Below are positions 8,958 to 18,145 of a stretch of DNA of 64,000 nt, piece by piece. The DNA lies in the NCBI GenBank assembly GCA_036310185.1, contig JAXJSH010000033.1, forward strand, positions 3,126 to 67,125. The letters run 5' to 3'. Numbering within the stretch: position 1 is the stretch's first letter; every line of letters starts with the position of its first letter. The notes beneath the pieces were generated by a model. That model was given only the letters and a program-made list of their open reading frames with translations. It was not told where the DNA came from and did not search any database. The position numbers and the translations under genes are program-made. The DNA is from JALENY01 sp036310185 (GTDB lineage: Bacteria; Bacillota; Clostridia; Lachnospirales; Lachnospiraceae).

Positions 8958-9942
8958 TACCTTGCAGACATTATTTATTGCTGCCGTTTTGGCAGGAACT
9001 CCTTTGCTTCTTGGAGCCCTGGGTGAAATCTTAACGGAAAAATCCGGAAACATGAACCTTGGTGTGGAAGGCATGATGTTCATGGGTGCCATTTCCGGCC
9101 TGGTAGGGGCATATTATTATGAACAGGGCGCTGTCGCAAAAGGAGGAACTCCGTCCGGAGTGATCGCGGCATTGGTTGCGCTGGCTGTTTCTTTTCTTGT
9201 AGGTGCGCTGGGCGCTTTGATCTACAGCTTTCTGACCATCACTTTAAGAGCCAATCAGAACGTAACCGGTCTGACACTCACCATTTTCGGTACCGGTTTC
9301 GGTAACTTTTTCGGTGAATTTTTCGGTCTGAAAGCAGGCGGTTATATTGCAGTTGGAGAGCAGGTAAAAGCAGCTTTTTCCAATCTGAAAATACCGGTTC
9401 TTTCTGATATACCGGTTCTTGGAAAACTGTTTTTCCAGTACAACTGGATGGTTTATCTTGCACTTGGGCTGGCTTTTGTGATGGCCTGGTTTTTCAACCG
9501 GACACGGGTTGGTCTGAATCTTCGTGCGGTTGGAGAAAGTCCTGCTACTGCAGATGCGGCCGGTATTAATATTACGAGATACAAATATCTGGCGACTATT
9601 ATGGGAGGCGGTATCTGCGGCGTCGGCGGTATGTATATGAGTATGGTGACCACTTCCGGTGTATGGGTTCACAACTGTGTAAACGGTTATGGCTGGCTGG
9701 CAGTTGCTCTGGTTATTTTTGCAAGCTGGAGAGCAGGCCGTGCGATTATCGTATCCATTATTTTCGGCGGTCTTACGGTTATGCGTATGTATGTAAGCAT
9801 TCCGGGACTTCCCGCTCAGATTTATGATATGCTGCCTTATGTGGCAACCATTATCGTTCTGGTTATCACAAGTATGCGTCAGTCAAAAGAGTTTGCTCAG
9901 CCGAAGAGCTGCGGTACAAATTATTTCCGTGAGGAAAGATAA
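8950..9942 (+). CDS. Nucleoside ABC importer permease 2 (NupQ-like)
   Basis: 330 aa, eight or more membrane segments, second BPD_transp_2 permease. The motifs SGNMNLGVEGMMFMGA (residues about 33-48) and NLRAVGESPATADAAGI (about 191-207) match the family. It completes the four-gene importer; no obvious T-run terminator follows before the ilvN promoter. Confidence 0.87.
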   Translation: MLSTLQTLFIAAVLAGTPLLLGALGEILTEKSGNMNLGVEGMMFMGAISGLVGAYYYEQGAVAKGGTPSGVIAALVALAVSFLVGALGALIYSFLTITLRANQNVTGLTLTIFGTGFGNFFGEFFGLKAGGYIAVGEQVKAAFSNLKIPVLSDIPVLGKLFFQYNWMVYLALGLAFVMAWFFNRTRVGLNLRAVGESPATADAAGINITRYKYLATIMGGGICGVGGMYMSMVTTSGVWVHNCVNGYGWLAVALVIFASWRAGRAIIVSIIFGGLTVMRMYVSIPGLPAQIYDMLPYVATIIVLVITSMRQSKEFAQPKSCGTNYFREER

Positions 9943-9953
9943 TCTGACTTTTA

Positions 9954-9982
9954 TTGACAAACGAAATATAAATTGATAGAAT
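9954..9982 (+). promoter_or_regulatory. Sigma-70-type promoter for ilvN
   Basis: TTGACA (9954-9959), 17-bp spacer, TAGAAT (9977-9982). The leader then carries a small stem, GTCGTC at 9992-9997 pairing with GACGAC at 10014-10019, just ahead of a weak RBS. No T-box or leader peptide was recognised here. Confidence 0.7.
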
Positions 9983-10037
9983 AGTCGATAAGTCGTCGTG
10001 GTAAAGCGACAAAGACGACGGAAAGTGGGGACCATAT

Positions 10038-10535
10038 ATGGAGCAGAGAGTTTTATCAATTTTAGTAGACAACACTGCCGGTGTACTGAGCCGGGTTGCA
10101 GGGTTATTCAGCAGAAGAGCATATAACATTGACAGTTTGACCGTGGGTGTGACTGCTGACCCGAAATATTCCAGAATGACTGTTGTATGCAGCGGTGATG
10201 AGCTGATTCTCCAGCGGATTACAAGTCAGCTGGCAAAACTGGTAGATGTACGTGATATCAAAGTGCTGACACCGGGCAATTGCGTAACAAGAGAGCTGGT
10301 TCTGGTAAAGGTACTGTGCGATGAGGAAAGACGCGCTAACCTTATTGCGATCGCTAATATTTTCCGTGCAAAAATCATCGATGTGGCAAAAGAGTCCCTG
10401 ATTATAGAGCTGACAGGAGAAATCAGCAAAATTGAAGCATTTCTTGAAATGCTTGACGGTTATGAGATTGCAGAACTTGCAAGAACCGGTATGACAGGAT
10501 TATCCCGAGGATCTCACGATGTAAGATACCTTTAG
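10038..10535 (+). CDS. ilvN: Acetolactate synthase small (regulatory) subunit
   Basis: 165 aa regulatory subunit of acetohydroxyacid synthase, which makes acetolactate for valine/leucine and acetohydroxybutyrate for isoleucine. The N-terminal ACT domain has the hallmark NTAGVLSRVAGLFSRRAYNIDSL (residues about 12-34) and the C-terminal ALS_ss_C domain follows. The length is normal. The catalytic subunit gene ilvB is not adjacent; ilvC follows at 43 bp, so the pair is likely co-transcribed. Confidence 0.93.
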   Translation: MEQRVLSILVDNTAGVLSRVAGLFSRRAYNIDSLTVGVTADPKYSRMTVVCSGDELILQRITSQLAKLVDVRDIKVLTPGNCVTRELVLVKVLCDEERRANLIAIANIFRAKIIDVAKESLIIELTGEISKIEAFLEMLDGYEIAELARTGMTGLSRGSHDVRYL

Positions 10536-10551
10536 GAATAAATATTTTTAA

Positions 10552-11598
<1,047 letters not shown>

Positions 11599-11625
11599 TT
11601 CAGCCTTTAAGAATGGAGACTGTTT

Positions 11626-12255
11626 ATGAGTGAAAATATGACTCCTGAATTAAACAATTCGACGACGGAAACTCCAGTAACGGAGTCTTCTTTCACAGAA
11701 CCGGAAGTTGTAGATGCTGCAGAGGCAGAAGAAACTGTTTCGGAAGATACAGTAACTGGAATGACTGGAAATAATACAGAAGATGTGGCTGTGAAGCCAG
11801 ATGATTCCATGACAGAATCCGGGACTTTTGCTGAACCGGTAAAACCGCAGCCATCCTATTACCAGTATAATCCTGAGATGAACAATACATATGCAGAACC
11901 GGAAGAGCCCCAGGGAAAAGGTCTGGCGATTGCGGGTATGGTCTGTGGTATTGTGGCTTTGGTAATGATCTGTTGTTTGTGGCCGATTGCTGTCATACTT
12001 GGAATTGCAGGTCTTGCACTCAGTATTATTGCACTGGTGAAAAAGCAGAGCAAAGGTATGTCCATTGCCGGTATTATTACCTCTGGTCTTGCTCTTCTGT
12101 TTTCGATTGCACTTGTAATTTTGTCTGTGGCATTTGTGGACATTGTTTCGGATGTAATGAGTGATCCGGAATTTCAAAAGCAGATGGAATATGAGCTTGA
12201 GTATGATCTGACAGAAGAACAGATGGAGATTCTGGATCAGCTTTTTGATGAATAA
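11626..12255 (+). CDS. DUF4190-type membrane protein
   Basis: 209 aa of unknown function. Residues 1-85 are acidic, Thr/Glu/Pro-rich and low in complexity, ending YYQYNPEMNNTYAEPEEPQGKG. Two hydrophobic segments follow (about 93-117 and 138-168) with the GLAIAGMVCGIVALV pattern of DUF4190, then an acidic C-terminal tail. Such proteins are small integral membrane proteins with a disordered cytoplasmic arm. It lies between ilvC and leuC but nothing in it suggests a role in amino acid synthesis. Confidence 0.65.
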   Translation: MSENMTPELNNSTTETPVTESSFTEPEVVDAAEAEETVSEDTVTGMTGNNTEDVAVKPDDSMTESGTFAEPVKPQPSYYQYNPEMNNTYAEPEEPQGKGLAIAGMVCGIVALVMICCLWPIAVILGIAGLALSIIALVKKQSKGMSIAGIITSGLALLFSIALVILSVAFVDIVSDVMSDPEFQKQMEYELEYDLTEEQMEILDQLFDE

Positions 12256-12266
12256 AAAGAGGGTAT

Positions 12267-12300
12267 AAGGCTGTCGCATTTGGGCGGCGGCCTTTCTTTT
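12267..12300 (+). terminator. Terminator or attenuator before leuC
   Basis: An 11-bp stem with G-U pairs (AAGGCTGTCGC at 12267-12277 with GCGGCGGCCTT at 12284-12294) followed by TTCTTTT. It is directly upstream of the leuC RBS, so transcription into leuCD would have to read through. Confidence 0.7.
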
Positions 12301-12314
12301 AAGGAGGAAGAGAT

Positions 12315-13583
12315 ATGGGAATGACAATGACGCAGAAGATTCTTGCTGCCCATGCCGATCTTGATCATGTAGAGGCTGGACAGTTAATCGAAGCGGATCT
12401 TGATCTGGTACTGGGTAACGATATTACATCCCCGGTTGCCATTCATGAGATGGAAAAAATGACGGTAGATACCGTTTTTGATAAAGATAAAGTGGCACTG
12501 GTTATGGACCATTTTATCCCGAATAAGGATATTAAATCAGCAGAACACTGCAAATGTGTTCGTCAGTTTGCATGCAGACACGATATTACAAACTATTTTG
12601 ATGTTGGAGAAATGGGGATTGAACATGCACTTCTTCCGGAAAAAGGTCTGACAGTAGCCGGTGACGTGATCATCGGAGCAGACTCTCATACCTGTACATA
12701 CGGTGCGCTGGGTGCATTTTCCACTGGTGTGGGAAGCACCGATATGGCAGCTGGTATGGCTACCGGAAAAGCATGGTTCAAAGTACCGTCCGCAATCAGA
12801 TTCAATATTGTGGGAAAACCGAAAAAATGGGTAAGCGGTAAAGACGTGATCCTTCACATCATCGGTATGATCGGTGTTGACGGTGCCCTTTACAAATCCA
12901 TGGAATTTGTTGGAGAGGGTATCAAATATCTGACCATGGATGACCGTTTTACAATTGCAAATATGGCAATCGAAGCAGGCGGAAAAAATGGTATTTTCCC
13001 GGTTGATGATCTTGCAATTGCATATATGGAAGAACATTCAAAACGTCCCTACAAGGTTTATGAGGCAGATGAAGATGCTGTATATGAGGAAGAGTATACC
13101 ATTGATCTGAGTACACTTGAGCCCACGATCGCGTTCCCGCATCTGCCGGAGAATACGAAGACCATCAGCGAAATCACAGAAGATGTTGTTGTAGATCAGG
13201 CTGTCATTGGCTCCTGTACAAATGGCCGTATCGATGACCTTCGCTGCGCAGCGGAAATTCTGAAAGGCCGTAAGGTGAAAAAAGGTCTTCGCTGCATCAT
13301 TATTCCGGCGACACAGGCAATCTATCTGCAGGCCATGGAAGAAGGTCTCCTGAAGATCTTTATCGAAGCGGGCGCTGTTGTCAGCACACCGACCTGTGGT
13401 CCGTGCCTTGGCGGTTATATGGGTATCCTTGCAGAGGGTGAGCGTTGTATCTCAACCACAAACCGTAACTTCGTAGGCCGTATGGGTCATGTGAAATCAG
13501 AAGTATATCTGGCGAGCCCTGCAGTGGCTGCAGCAAGTGCTGTAACCGGAAAAATTTCCGCACCGGAAGAACTGGGATTATAG
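12315..13583 (+). CDS. leuC: 3-isopropylmalate dehydratase large subunit
   Basis: 422 aa, the length of the bacterial/archaeal two-subunit homoaconitase-like LeuC. It isomerises 2-isopropylmalate to 3-isopropylmalate using a [4Fe-4S] cluster. Visible signatures are [23 protein letters not shown] (residues about 117-139), the first cluster cysteine in IGSCTNGR (about 299-306) and the C-P-x-C-type block [13 protein letters not shown] (about 359-371). It is followed by leuD after 13 bp. Confidence 0.95.
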   Translation: MGMTMTQKILAAHADLDHVEAGQLIEADLDLVLGNDITSPVAIHEMEKMTVDTVFDKDKVALVMDHFIPNKDIKSAEHCKCVRQFACRHDITNYFDVGEMGIEHALLPEKGLTVAGDVIIGADSHTCTYGALGAFSTGVGSTDMAAGMATGKAWFKVPSAIRFNIVGKPKKWVSGKDVILHIIGMIGVDGALYKSMEFVGEGIKYLTMDDRFTIANMAIEAGGKNGIFPVDDLAIAYMEEHSKRPYKVYEADEDAVYEEEYTIDLSTLEPTIAFPHLPENTKTISEITEDVVVDQAVIGSCTNGRIDDLRCAAEILKGRKVKKGLRCIIIPATQAIYLQAMEEGLLKIFIEAGAVVSTPTCGPCLGGYMGILAEGERCISTTNRNFVGRMGHVKSEVYLASPAVAAASAVTGKISAPEELGL

Positions 13584-13596
13584 GAGGTAAGAAATC

Positions 13597-14082
13597 ATGA
13601 ATGCAAAAGGAAGAGTATTTAAATACGGCGATAATGTAGATACAGACGTTATCATCCCGGCAAGATATCTGAACTCCTCAGATCCGGCAGAACTGGCAAC
13701 ACACTGTATGGAAGACATCGACAAAGAGTTTGTAAACAACGTTCAGAAAGGCGACATCATGGTTGCCAACAAGAACTTTGGCTGCGGTTCTTCCAGAGAA
13801 CATGCTCCGATCGCAATCAAAGCGGCTGGTATCAGCTGTGTAATCGCAGAAACATTTGCCCGTATTTTCTACCGCAATGCGATTAATATCGGCCTTCCGA
13901 TCATCGAATGTCCGGAAGCTGCAAAAGCAATCGAAGCAGGAGATGAAGTGGAAATCGATTTTGATTCCGGTATTATCACAGATGTGACAAAAGGAACCAG
14001 CTATAAAGGACAGGCTTTCCCGCCGTTTATGCAGAAGATCATTGCGGCAGAAGGTCTTGTGAACTATATCAATCAGAAATGA
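13597..14082 (+). CDS. leuD: 3-isopropylmalate dehydratase small subunit
   Basis: 161 aa swivelling-domain partner of LeuC. The motifs [15 protein letters not shown] (residues about 9-23), [12 protein letters not shown] (about 54-65) and [15 protein letters not shown] are all present. It ends in front of a clear terminator, so leuCD is a two-gene unit. leuB is not in the window. Confidence 0.95.
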   Translation: MNAKGRVFKYGDNVDTDVIIPARYLNSSDPAELATHCMEDIDKEFVNNVQKGDIMVANKNFGCGSSREHAPIAIKAAGISCVIAETFARIFYRNAINIGLPIIECPEAAKAIEAGDEVEIDFDSGIITDVTKGTSYKGQAFPPFMQKIIAAEGLVNYINQK

Positions 14083-14087
14083 TCATC

Positions 14088-14121
14088 CAGGGACTCTTCC
14101 AGACGGAGTCCCTGATTTTTT
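14088..14121 (+). terminator. Terminator after leuCD
   Basis: Nine-bp stem CAGGGACTC (14088-14096) pairing with GAGTCCCTG (14106-14114), then ATTTTTTCT. Confidence 0.85.
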
Positions 14122-14131
14122 CTGCTTTTGG

Positions 14132-14160
14132 TTGACAAATGATGCGAAGTAACATATAAT
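14132..14160 (+). promoter_or_regulatory. Consensus promoter for tRNA-Pro
   Basis: TTGACA (14132-14137), 17-bp spacer, TATAAT (14155-14160): a perfect consensus 26 bp upstream of the mature tRNA, as expected for a stable RNA gene. Confidence 0.85.
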
Positions 14161-14185
14161 CTTAGTGTTATGAAAATATTGTTTT

Positions 14186-14259
14186 CGGGGTATGGCGTAG
14201 CTTGGTAGCGCGCACGGCTGGGGGCCGTGAGGTCGCAGGTTCAAATCCTGTTGCCCCGA
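14186..14259 (+). tRNA. tRNA-Pro (anticodon GGG)
   Basis: 74-nt cloverleaf: acceptor CGGGGTA pairs with TGCCCCG (14252-14258), anticodon stem CACGG/CCGTG with loop CTGGGGG giving anticodon GGG, and T arm GCAGG-TTCAAAT-CCTGT. The CCA end is not encoded; a T-run follows the discriminator base. GGG reads CCC/CCU proline codons. Confidence 0.93.
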
Positions 14260-14389
14260 TTTTTGTAGAGTAATACGTGAATAAGCCTGTTATCAGTTAT
14301 AGAAGTATGATTGATAGTGGGTTTTTTTGCAAAGTATGCAAAGGAGACATATTCCAAGGCATGCTCTGGAATATGTGAGGGGTGATATT

Positions 14390-14992
14390 ATGGCCAGATA
14401 TTGCTGTTTATGTTTTAGAAGAAAAATGGTGTTACAGGAGCCAAAATGGCTGTCTGCCGAAGACAGTGATGAAATCGTATGTAATGCCTGCTGGCGGCTG
14501 CTGGACAATCTGGAACATGCGGAGACGCTTGAAGCGGTGGACGCTGCAAAGGGAGCACTGAAACCATTTTTCGAATCCGAGGATGTGGAAGAGAGTGTAA
14601 AAGATATTCTCAGAAGAAATGTTGAAAAGGCATATGACAGACTGTGCGGCAAATTTGCGGAACAGCCTCTGATTACGACCGGTGATGGCTTTGAAGGGTT
14701 TAAAATTGTGAAATACTGCGGTGTTTTATCCGGTGAAGCGGTTTTGGGCGCGGGGGATTTATCGGAACTTGAATCCAATTCTTCTGATTTTTTTGTTGCC
14801 CAGTCCAACAGTTTTGCAGAAAAAATGAAGGAAGCAAAAGAGGTGGCAAAAAATCAGCTGATTCGAACTGCACTCAAGAAAAGTGCAAATGCATTGATCG
14901 GACTGGACTTTGATTATGTTACATTTGGAAACAATGTGATCGGTGTCAGCGCCAACGCCACTGCGGTAGTTGTTCAGAAAGAAGAGGGATAA
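14390..14992 (+). CDS. YbjQ/UPF0145 family protein with N-terminal zinc-ribbon-like segment
   Basis: 200 aa. The C-terminal half (residues about 92-197) is a YbjQ/DUF74 domain: GFKIVKYCGVLSGEAVLGAG, then a helix AKNQLIRTALKKSANALIGLDFDYVTFG. The N-terminus has CCLC (residues 5-8) and CNAC (about residue 37), a likely four-Cys zinc site not found in the bare YbjQ proteins, followed by a helical linker. I start at ATG 14390 because GAGGGG lies seven bases upstream; the frame is open further up but without an RBS. Function is unknown; a heavy-metal role has been suggested for the family only by name. Confidence 0.7.
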   Translation: MARYCCLCFRRKMVLQEPKWLSAEDSDEIVCNACWRLLDNLEHAETLEAVDAAKGALKPFFESEDVEESVKDILRRNVEKAYDRLCGKFAEQPLITTGDGFEGFKIVKYCGVLSGEAVLGAGDLSELESNSSDFFVAQSNSFAEKMKEAKEVAKNQLIRTALKKSANALIGLDFDYVTFGNNVIGVSANATAVVVQKEEG

Positions 14993-15024
14993 ACAGGTTT
15001 TTTTGTCTGAATTTGTAAAAAGGA

Positions 15025-15052
15025 TTGACAAGAGGATTGCAATAGTGTTAAT
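15025..15052 (+). promoter_or_regulatory. Promoter of the leuA leader
   Basis: TTGACA (15025-15030), 16-bp spacer, GTTAAT (15047-15052). The -35 is perfect and the -10 is weak, as is common ahead of T-box leaders. Confidence 0.5.
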
Positions 15053-15119
15053 CTAATACATACCAAGCAAAAGTAAAAAAGAAAAATGCTATGAAGAGGA
15101 TTATTACATTTGATTTTTG

Positions 15120-15411
15120 ATTTCAGAGAGCTGTTGGCTGGTGTGAAACAGCAGAGAAAACAGATGGAACTGGCCTCCGAGCGGCTGCCCAAAATTCTGA
15201 TTGGTTATAGGACAATGGAAGAGTAGACGCAGACGGAACCCAACCGTTATCTAGGGGAAGATATAAGGTGTATACCCGTATCTGATAAGTGTATGAAGTA
15301 ACATTCATAAAATAAGAGTGGTACCGCGTAGGACTAAAATAGCAGTCTTTCGTCTCTTGCAGCTGCATAACATGTAGATGTGCAAAGAACGAAGGGCTTT
15401 TTTCTTTTTAC
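15120..15411 (+). promoter_or_regulatory. T-box riboswitch (probably leucine) controlling leuA
   Basis: The core T-box sequence GTGGTACCGCG is at 15318-15328. The Stem I region begins near 15125, with the hairpin GCTGTT...AACAGC, and continues to GAACTGGCCTCCGAG; by comparison with other T-boxes the specifier codon is CTG (15170-15172), a leucine codon. The terminator is the long imperfect stem of 15346-15360 with 15381-15396, followed by TTTTTTCTTTTT. Uncharged tRNA-Leu should stabilise the antiterminator and switch leuA on. Specifier assignment is inference; the T-box itself is firm. Confidence 0.88.
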
Positions 15412-15438
15412 GGCAACAAAAAGGAGGATATAACAATC

Positions 15439-17103
15439 ATGATGAATCACAACAAGTACAAAAGACAGTATTATATGCCGCCGGTGGAATGCAATGACTG
15501 GACAAAGAAAGAGTATGTTGACAAAGCGCCGATCTGGTGCAGCGTTGATTTAAGAGACGGCAATCAGGCACTGGTCATTCCCATGAGTCTGGAACAGAAA
15601 CTGGAGTTTTTCAAACTTCTTGTAAAAATCGGTTTTAAAGAGATTGAGATCGGTTTTCCGGCAGCTTCTGAGACGGAATATGAATTCTGCCGTGCACTGA
15701 TCGAACAGAATCTGATTCCGGATGATGTGACCATTCAGGTTCTGACACAGGCAAGGGAACACATTATCAAAAAGACTTTTGAAGCAATCAGGGGCGCAAA
15801 AAAAGCAATTGTACACGTTTACAATTCAACCTCTTACGCTCAGCGTGAACAGGTATTCCGCAAATCAAAAGAAGAAATCAAACAGATTGCTGTGGAAGGG
15901 GCAGCTCTTTTGAAAAAACTGTCAGATGAAGCCGAACAGGATCTGTATTTTGAATACAGCCCGGAAAGCTTTACCGGAACTGAGATGGACTATGCATTGG
16001 AAGTATGCAATGCAGTTCTTGATGTATGGCAGCCGACACCGGAGCGCAAAGCGATCATTAACGTGCCGGTAACAGTACAGTTATCACTGCCGCATGTATA
16101 TGCAAGTCAGATTGAATACATGTCCAAAAACCTGAAATACCGTGAAAACGTAATTCTTTCCCAGCACGCACACAATGACCGGGGCTGTGGTGTTGCCGAT
16201 ACAGAGCTGGGTCTTCTGGCAGGTGCTGACCGTGTGGAAGGTACACTTTTCGGCAATGGTGAGCGTACCGGTAACGTGGACATCGTAACGGTAGCCATGA
16301 ATATGTATGCCCAGGGCGTTGATCCGGAACTTGATTTCAGCGATATGACTGATATTGTAGAGCAGTATGAAAAATACACCGGTATGAAAGTGGGCGAGAG
16401 AAGCCCGTACGCTGGTGCGCTTGTATTTGCTGCATTCTCCGGTTCTCATCAGGATGCGATCGCAAAGGGTATGAAATGGATCGATGAAAAAGAGCCGGAG
16501 CACTGGACGGTTCCGTATCTGCCGATCGACCCGACCGATGTTGGAAGAAACTACGATGCAGATGTTATCCGTATCAACAGCCAGTCCGGAAAGGGTGGAG
16601 TTTCCTATATTCTGGAGACAAAATTTGGTCTCAATCTGCCGCCTAAGATGCGCGAAGCCATGGGTTACGCGGCAAAAGATGTGTCTGATCACAAGCACGC
16701 AGAACTGCAGCCGGAAGAAATTTTCGAAATCTTCAAGGAAAAATTCGAAAATATCACAACACCGTACAGCATCAACGAAGTACATTTCCAGCAGGTCGAC
16801 GGCGGAATGGTTACGCAGGTTACTTCCACATTTGAAGGCCAGACGGTTACCACAGAGGCTTCTGGTAACGGACGTCTCAATGCGGTAAGCAATGCGCTTA
16901 AGAAAGCATATGGACTGAAATATGATCTGGTATCCTACTCCGAACATGCCTTAGAGCAGAGTTCCAGCTCCAGAGCGATTGCATATGTGGGTATTCGTTC
17001 CATGAGCGGAAAACTTTCCTGGGGTGCAAGCCTCCATACGGATATTATCCATGCATCAATTGATGCACTGGTGGCTGCGATCAATAACAGAGTAGCAGAA
17101 TAA
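15439..17103 (+). CDS. leuA: 2-isopropylmalate synthase (LeuA type 2)
   Basis: 554 aa, the length of the LeuA2 form. It condenses acetyl-CoA with 2-ketoisovalerate, the committed step to leucine. The DRE-TIM barrel start WCSVDLRDGNQAL is at residues about 33-45, the metal-binding HAHNDRGCGVADTE at about 235-248 and the C-terminal LeuA dimer/allosteric domain from about residue 430. Two ATGs are in tandem (15439, 15442) behind AAGGAGG. It is controlled by the upstream T-box; allosteric leucine inhibition is expected from the C-terminal domain. Confidence 0.94.
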   Translation: MMNHNKYKRQYYMPPVECNDWTKKEYVDKAPIWCSVDLRDGNQALVIPMSLEQKLEFFKLLVKIGFKEIEIGFPAASETEYEFCRALIEQNLIPDDVTIQVLTQAREHIIKKTFEAIRGAKKAIVHVYNSTSYAQREQVFRKSKEEIKQIAVEGAALLKKLSDEAEQDLYFEYSPESFTGTEMDYALEVCNAVLDVWQPTPERKAIINVPVTVQLSLPHVYASQIEYMSKNLKYRENVILSQHAHNDRGCGVADTELGLLAGADRVEGTLFGNGERTGNVDIVTVAMNMYAQGVDPELDFSDMTDIVEQYEKYTGMKVGERSPYAGALVFAAFSGSHQDAIAKGMKWIDEKEPEHWTVPYLPIDPTDVGRNYDADVIRINSQSGKGGVSYILETKFGLNLPPKMREAMGYAAKDVSDHKHAELQPEEIFEIFKEKFENITTPYSINEVHFQQVDGGMVTQVTSTFEGQTVTTEASGNGRLNAVSNALKKAYGLKYDLVSYSEHALEQSSSSRAIAYVGIRSMSGKLSWGASLHTDIIHASIDALVAAINNRVAE

Positions 17104-17267
17104 TCCGGAAATCAAAGATAAATAAAAACGTCGAAACTTGCGTCCGATTCAGCAATCTGCCAAATCGAAAAAAGTCGTAACTTGCGATGAAAACGTGATG
17201 TTTTACAATTTTTGCCTTTGCAGAAAGAATCCTTTTTGGGCAGGCGTACGAAGTTGAAACAGGAATA

Positions 17268-17339
17268 TTGACTTTTGAAAATCCCCCGACTAAAATAGGC
17301 TCACTTTAGAGCGCGTGATTTTAGTGAAAGGGGGATTTT
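17268..17339 (+). promoter_or_regulatory. Promoter within a long dyad ahead of the SleB-like gene
   Basis: TTGACT (17268-17273), 17-bp spacer, TAAAAT (17291-17296). A long inverted repeat spans it: AAAATCCCCC at 17278-17287 pairs with GGGGGATTTT at 17330-17339, and ACTAAAAT at 17289-17296 with ATTTTAGT at 17318-17325. The right arm carries the RBS. A transcript starting at the predicted site (about 17303) lacks the left arm, so the dyad may be a terminator for leuA read-through or a DNA-level operator. The 130 bases after leuA otherwise hold only a 13-bp direct repeat (17130-17142, 17174-17186). Confidence 0.55.
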
Positions 17340-17341
17340 TC

Positions 17342-18061
17342 GTGAAAAAAGTTGCACAAATTATGTTTCCGGTATGTGTCTGTCTGTGCCTTGCACTCAT
17401 AAAAAGAACCTTTTTGCTGCTGGATGAACGGATGATCTATGCGGAAGCCACTGTGTGTCAGAGCGAATCCGGGGATTCGGAAAATAATGTGGGTGTGGAA
17501 ATGGCAGCGAATACGGAAGAAATTGCGTATGCCGATTTATCCATGTATTCGGATATCCATGATGAAGTGCTTCTGATCAAACCCTATCTGGTCCTTGCAC
17601 CGACAGAGGCGAATCCTATGGTGTCCTGCATGCAGAATCTGACTTTATATCCAATGGAACATCTGCAGCTGGAGCATCGTGCCGGCAGGGACTACGAGAT
17701 ACTGCTGAAAATTGTGGAAGCAGAAGCCGGCGGTGAGAGCGTAGAGGGAAAGATTCTGGTGGCCAATGTGATCTTAAACCGGATGAACAGTCCGGATTTT
17801 CCGGATACGGTGGAAGAGGTGGTCTATCAGGTGGTAGAGGGATATCCCCAGTTTACACCGACGGCAGATGGCAGGATCGATACCGTTACCGTAACGGAAG
17901 AAACGGTGGAGGCAGTCAACCGGGCATTGGACGGAGAGGATCTGTCCTGTGGGGCGCTGTATTTTATGGCATCCGATCACTCGGAAGAACATAATGTGTG
18001 CTGGTTCGAAAACAATTTGACCTGGTTGTTTTCCTACGGTGGACATGACTTTTATATATGA
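17342..18061 (+). CDS. SleB/CwlJ-type cell wall hydrolase
   Basis: 239 aa. An N-terminal hydrophobic segment (about residues 5-20) anchors or exports it. The C-terminal hydrolase_2 domain (about residues 120-239) shows IVEAEAGGESVEGKILVANVILNR, the catalytic-glutamate region of SleB-type lytic enzymes, and ends in the typical GGHDFYI. I chose GTG 17342 because AGGGGGA is six bases upstream; an in-frame GTG at 17315 has no RBS. In spore formers such enzymes degrade cortex or remodel peptidoglycan. Confidence 0.75.
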   Translation: MKKVAQIMFPVCVCLCLALIKRTFLLLDERMIYAEATVCQSESGDSENNVGVEMAANTEEIAYADLSMYSDIHDEVLLIKPYLVLAPTEANPMVSCMQNLTLYPMEHLQLEHRAGRDYEILLKIVEAEAGGESVEGKILVANVILNRMNSPDFPDTVEEVVYQVVEGYPQFTPTADGRIDTVTVTEETVEAVNRALDGEDLSCGALYFMASDHSEEHNVCWFENNLTWLFSYGGHDFYI

Positions 18062-18145
18062 AAGGAAATGAAAAAAATGCTTTAATTTTCGGGTGCATGT
18101 GTTATAATAGCCGCAGTAGAATAAAAAAGAAAAGAGATTGAGAAC

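Noticed and set aside
8052..9092. Long minus-strand open frame (346 codons) opposite the nucleoside permeases
   Set aside because: Cys/His/Phe-rich translation typical of an antisense shadow; the plus strand encodes clear permeases there.
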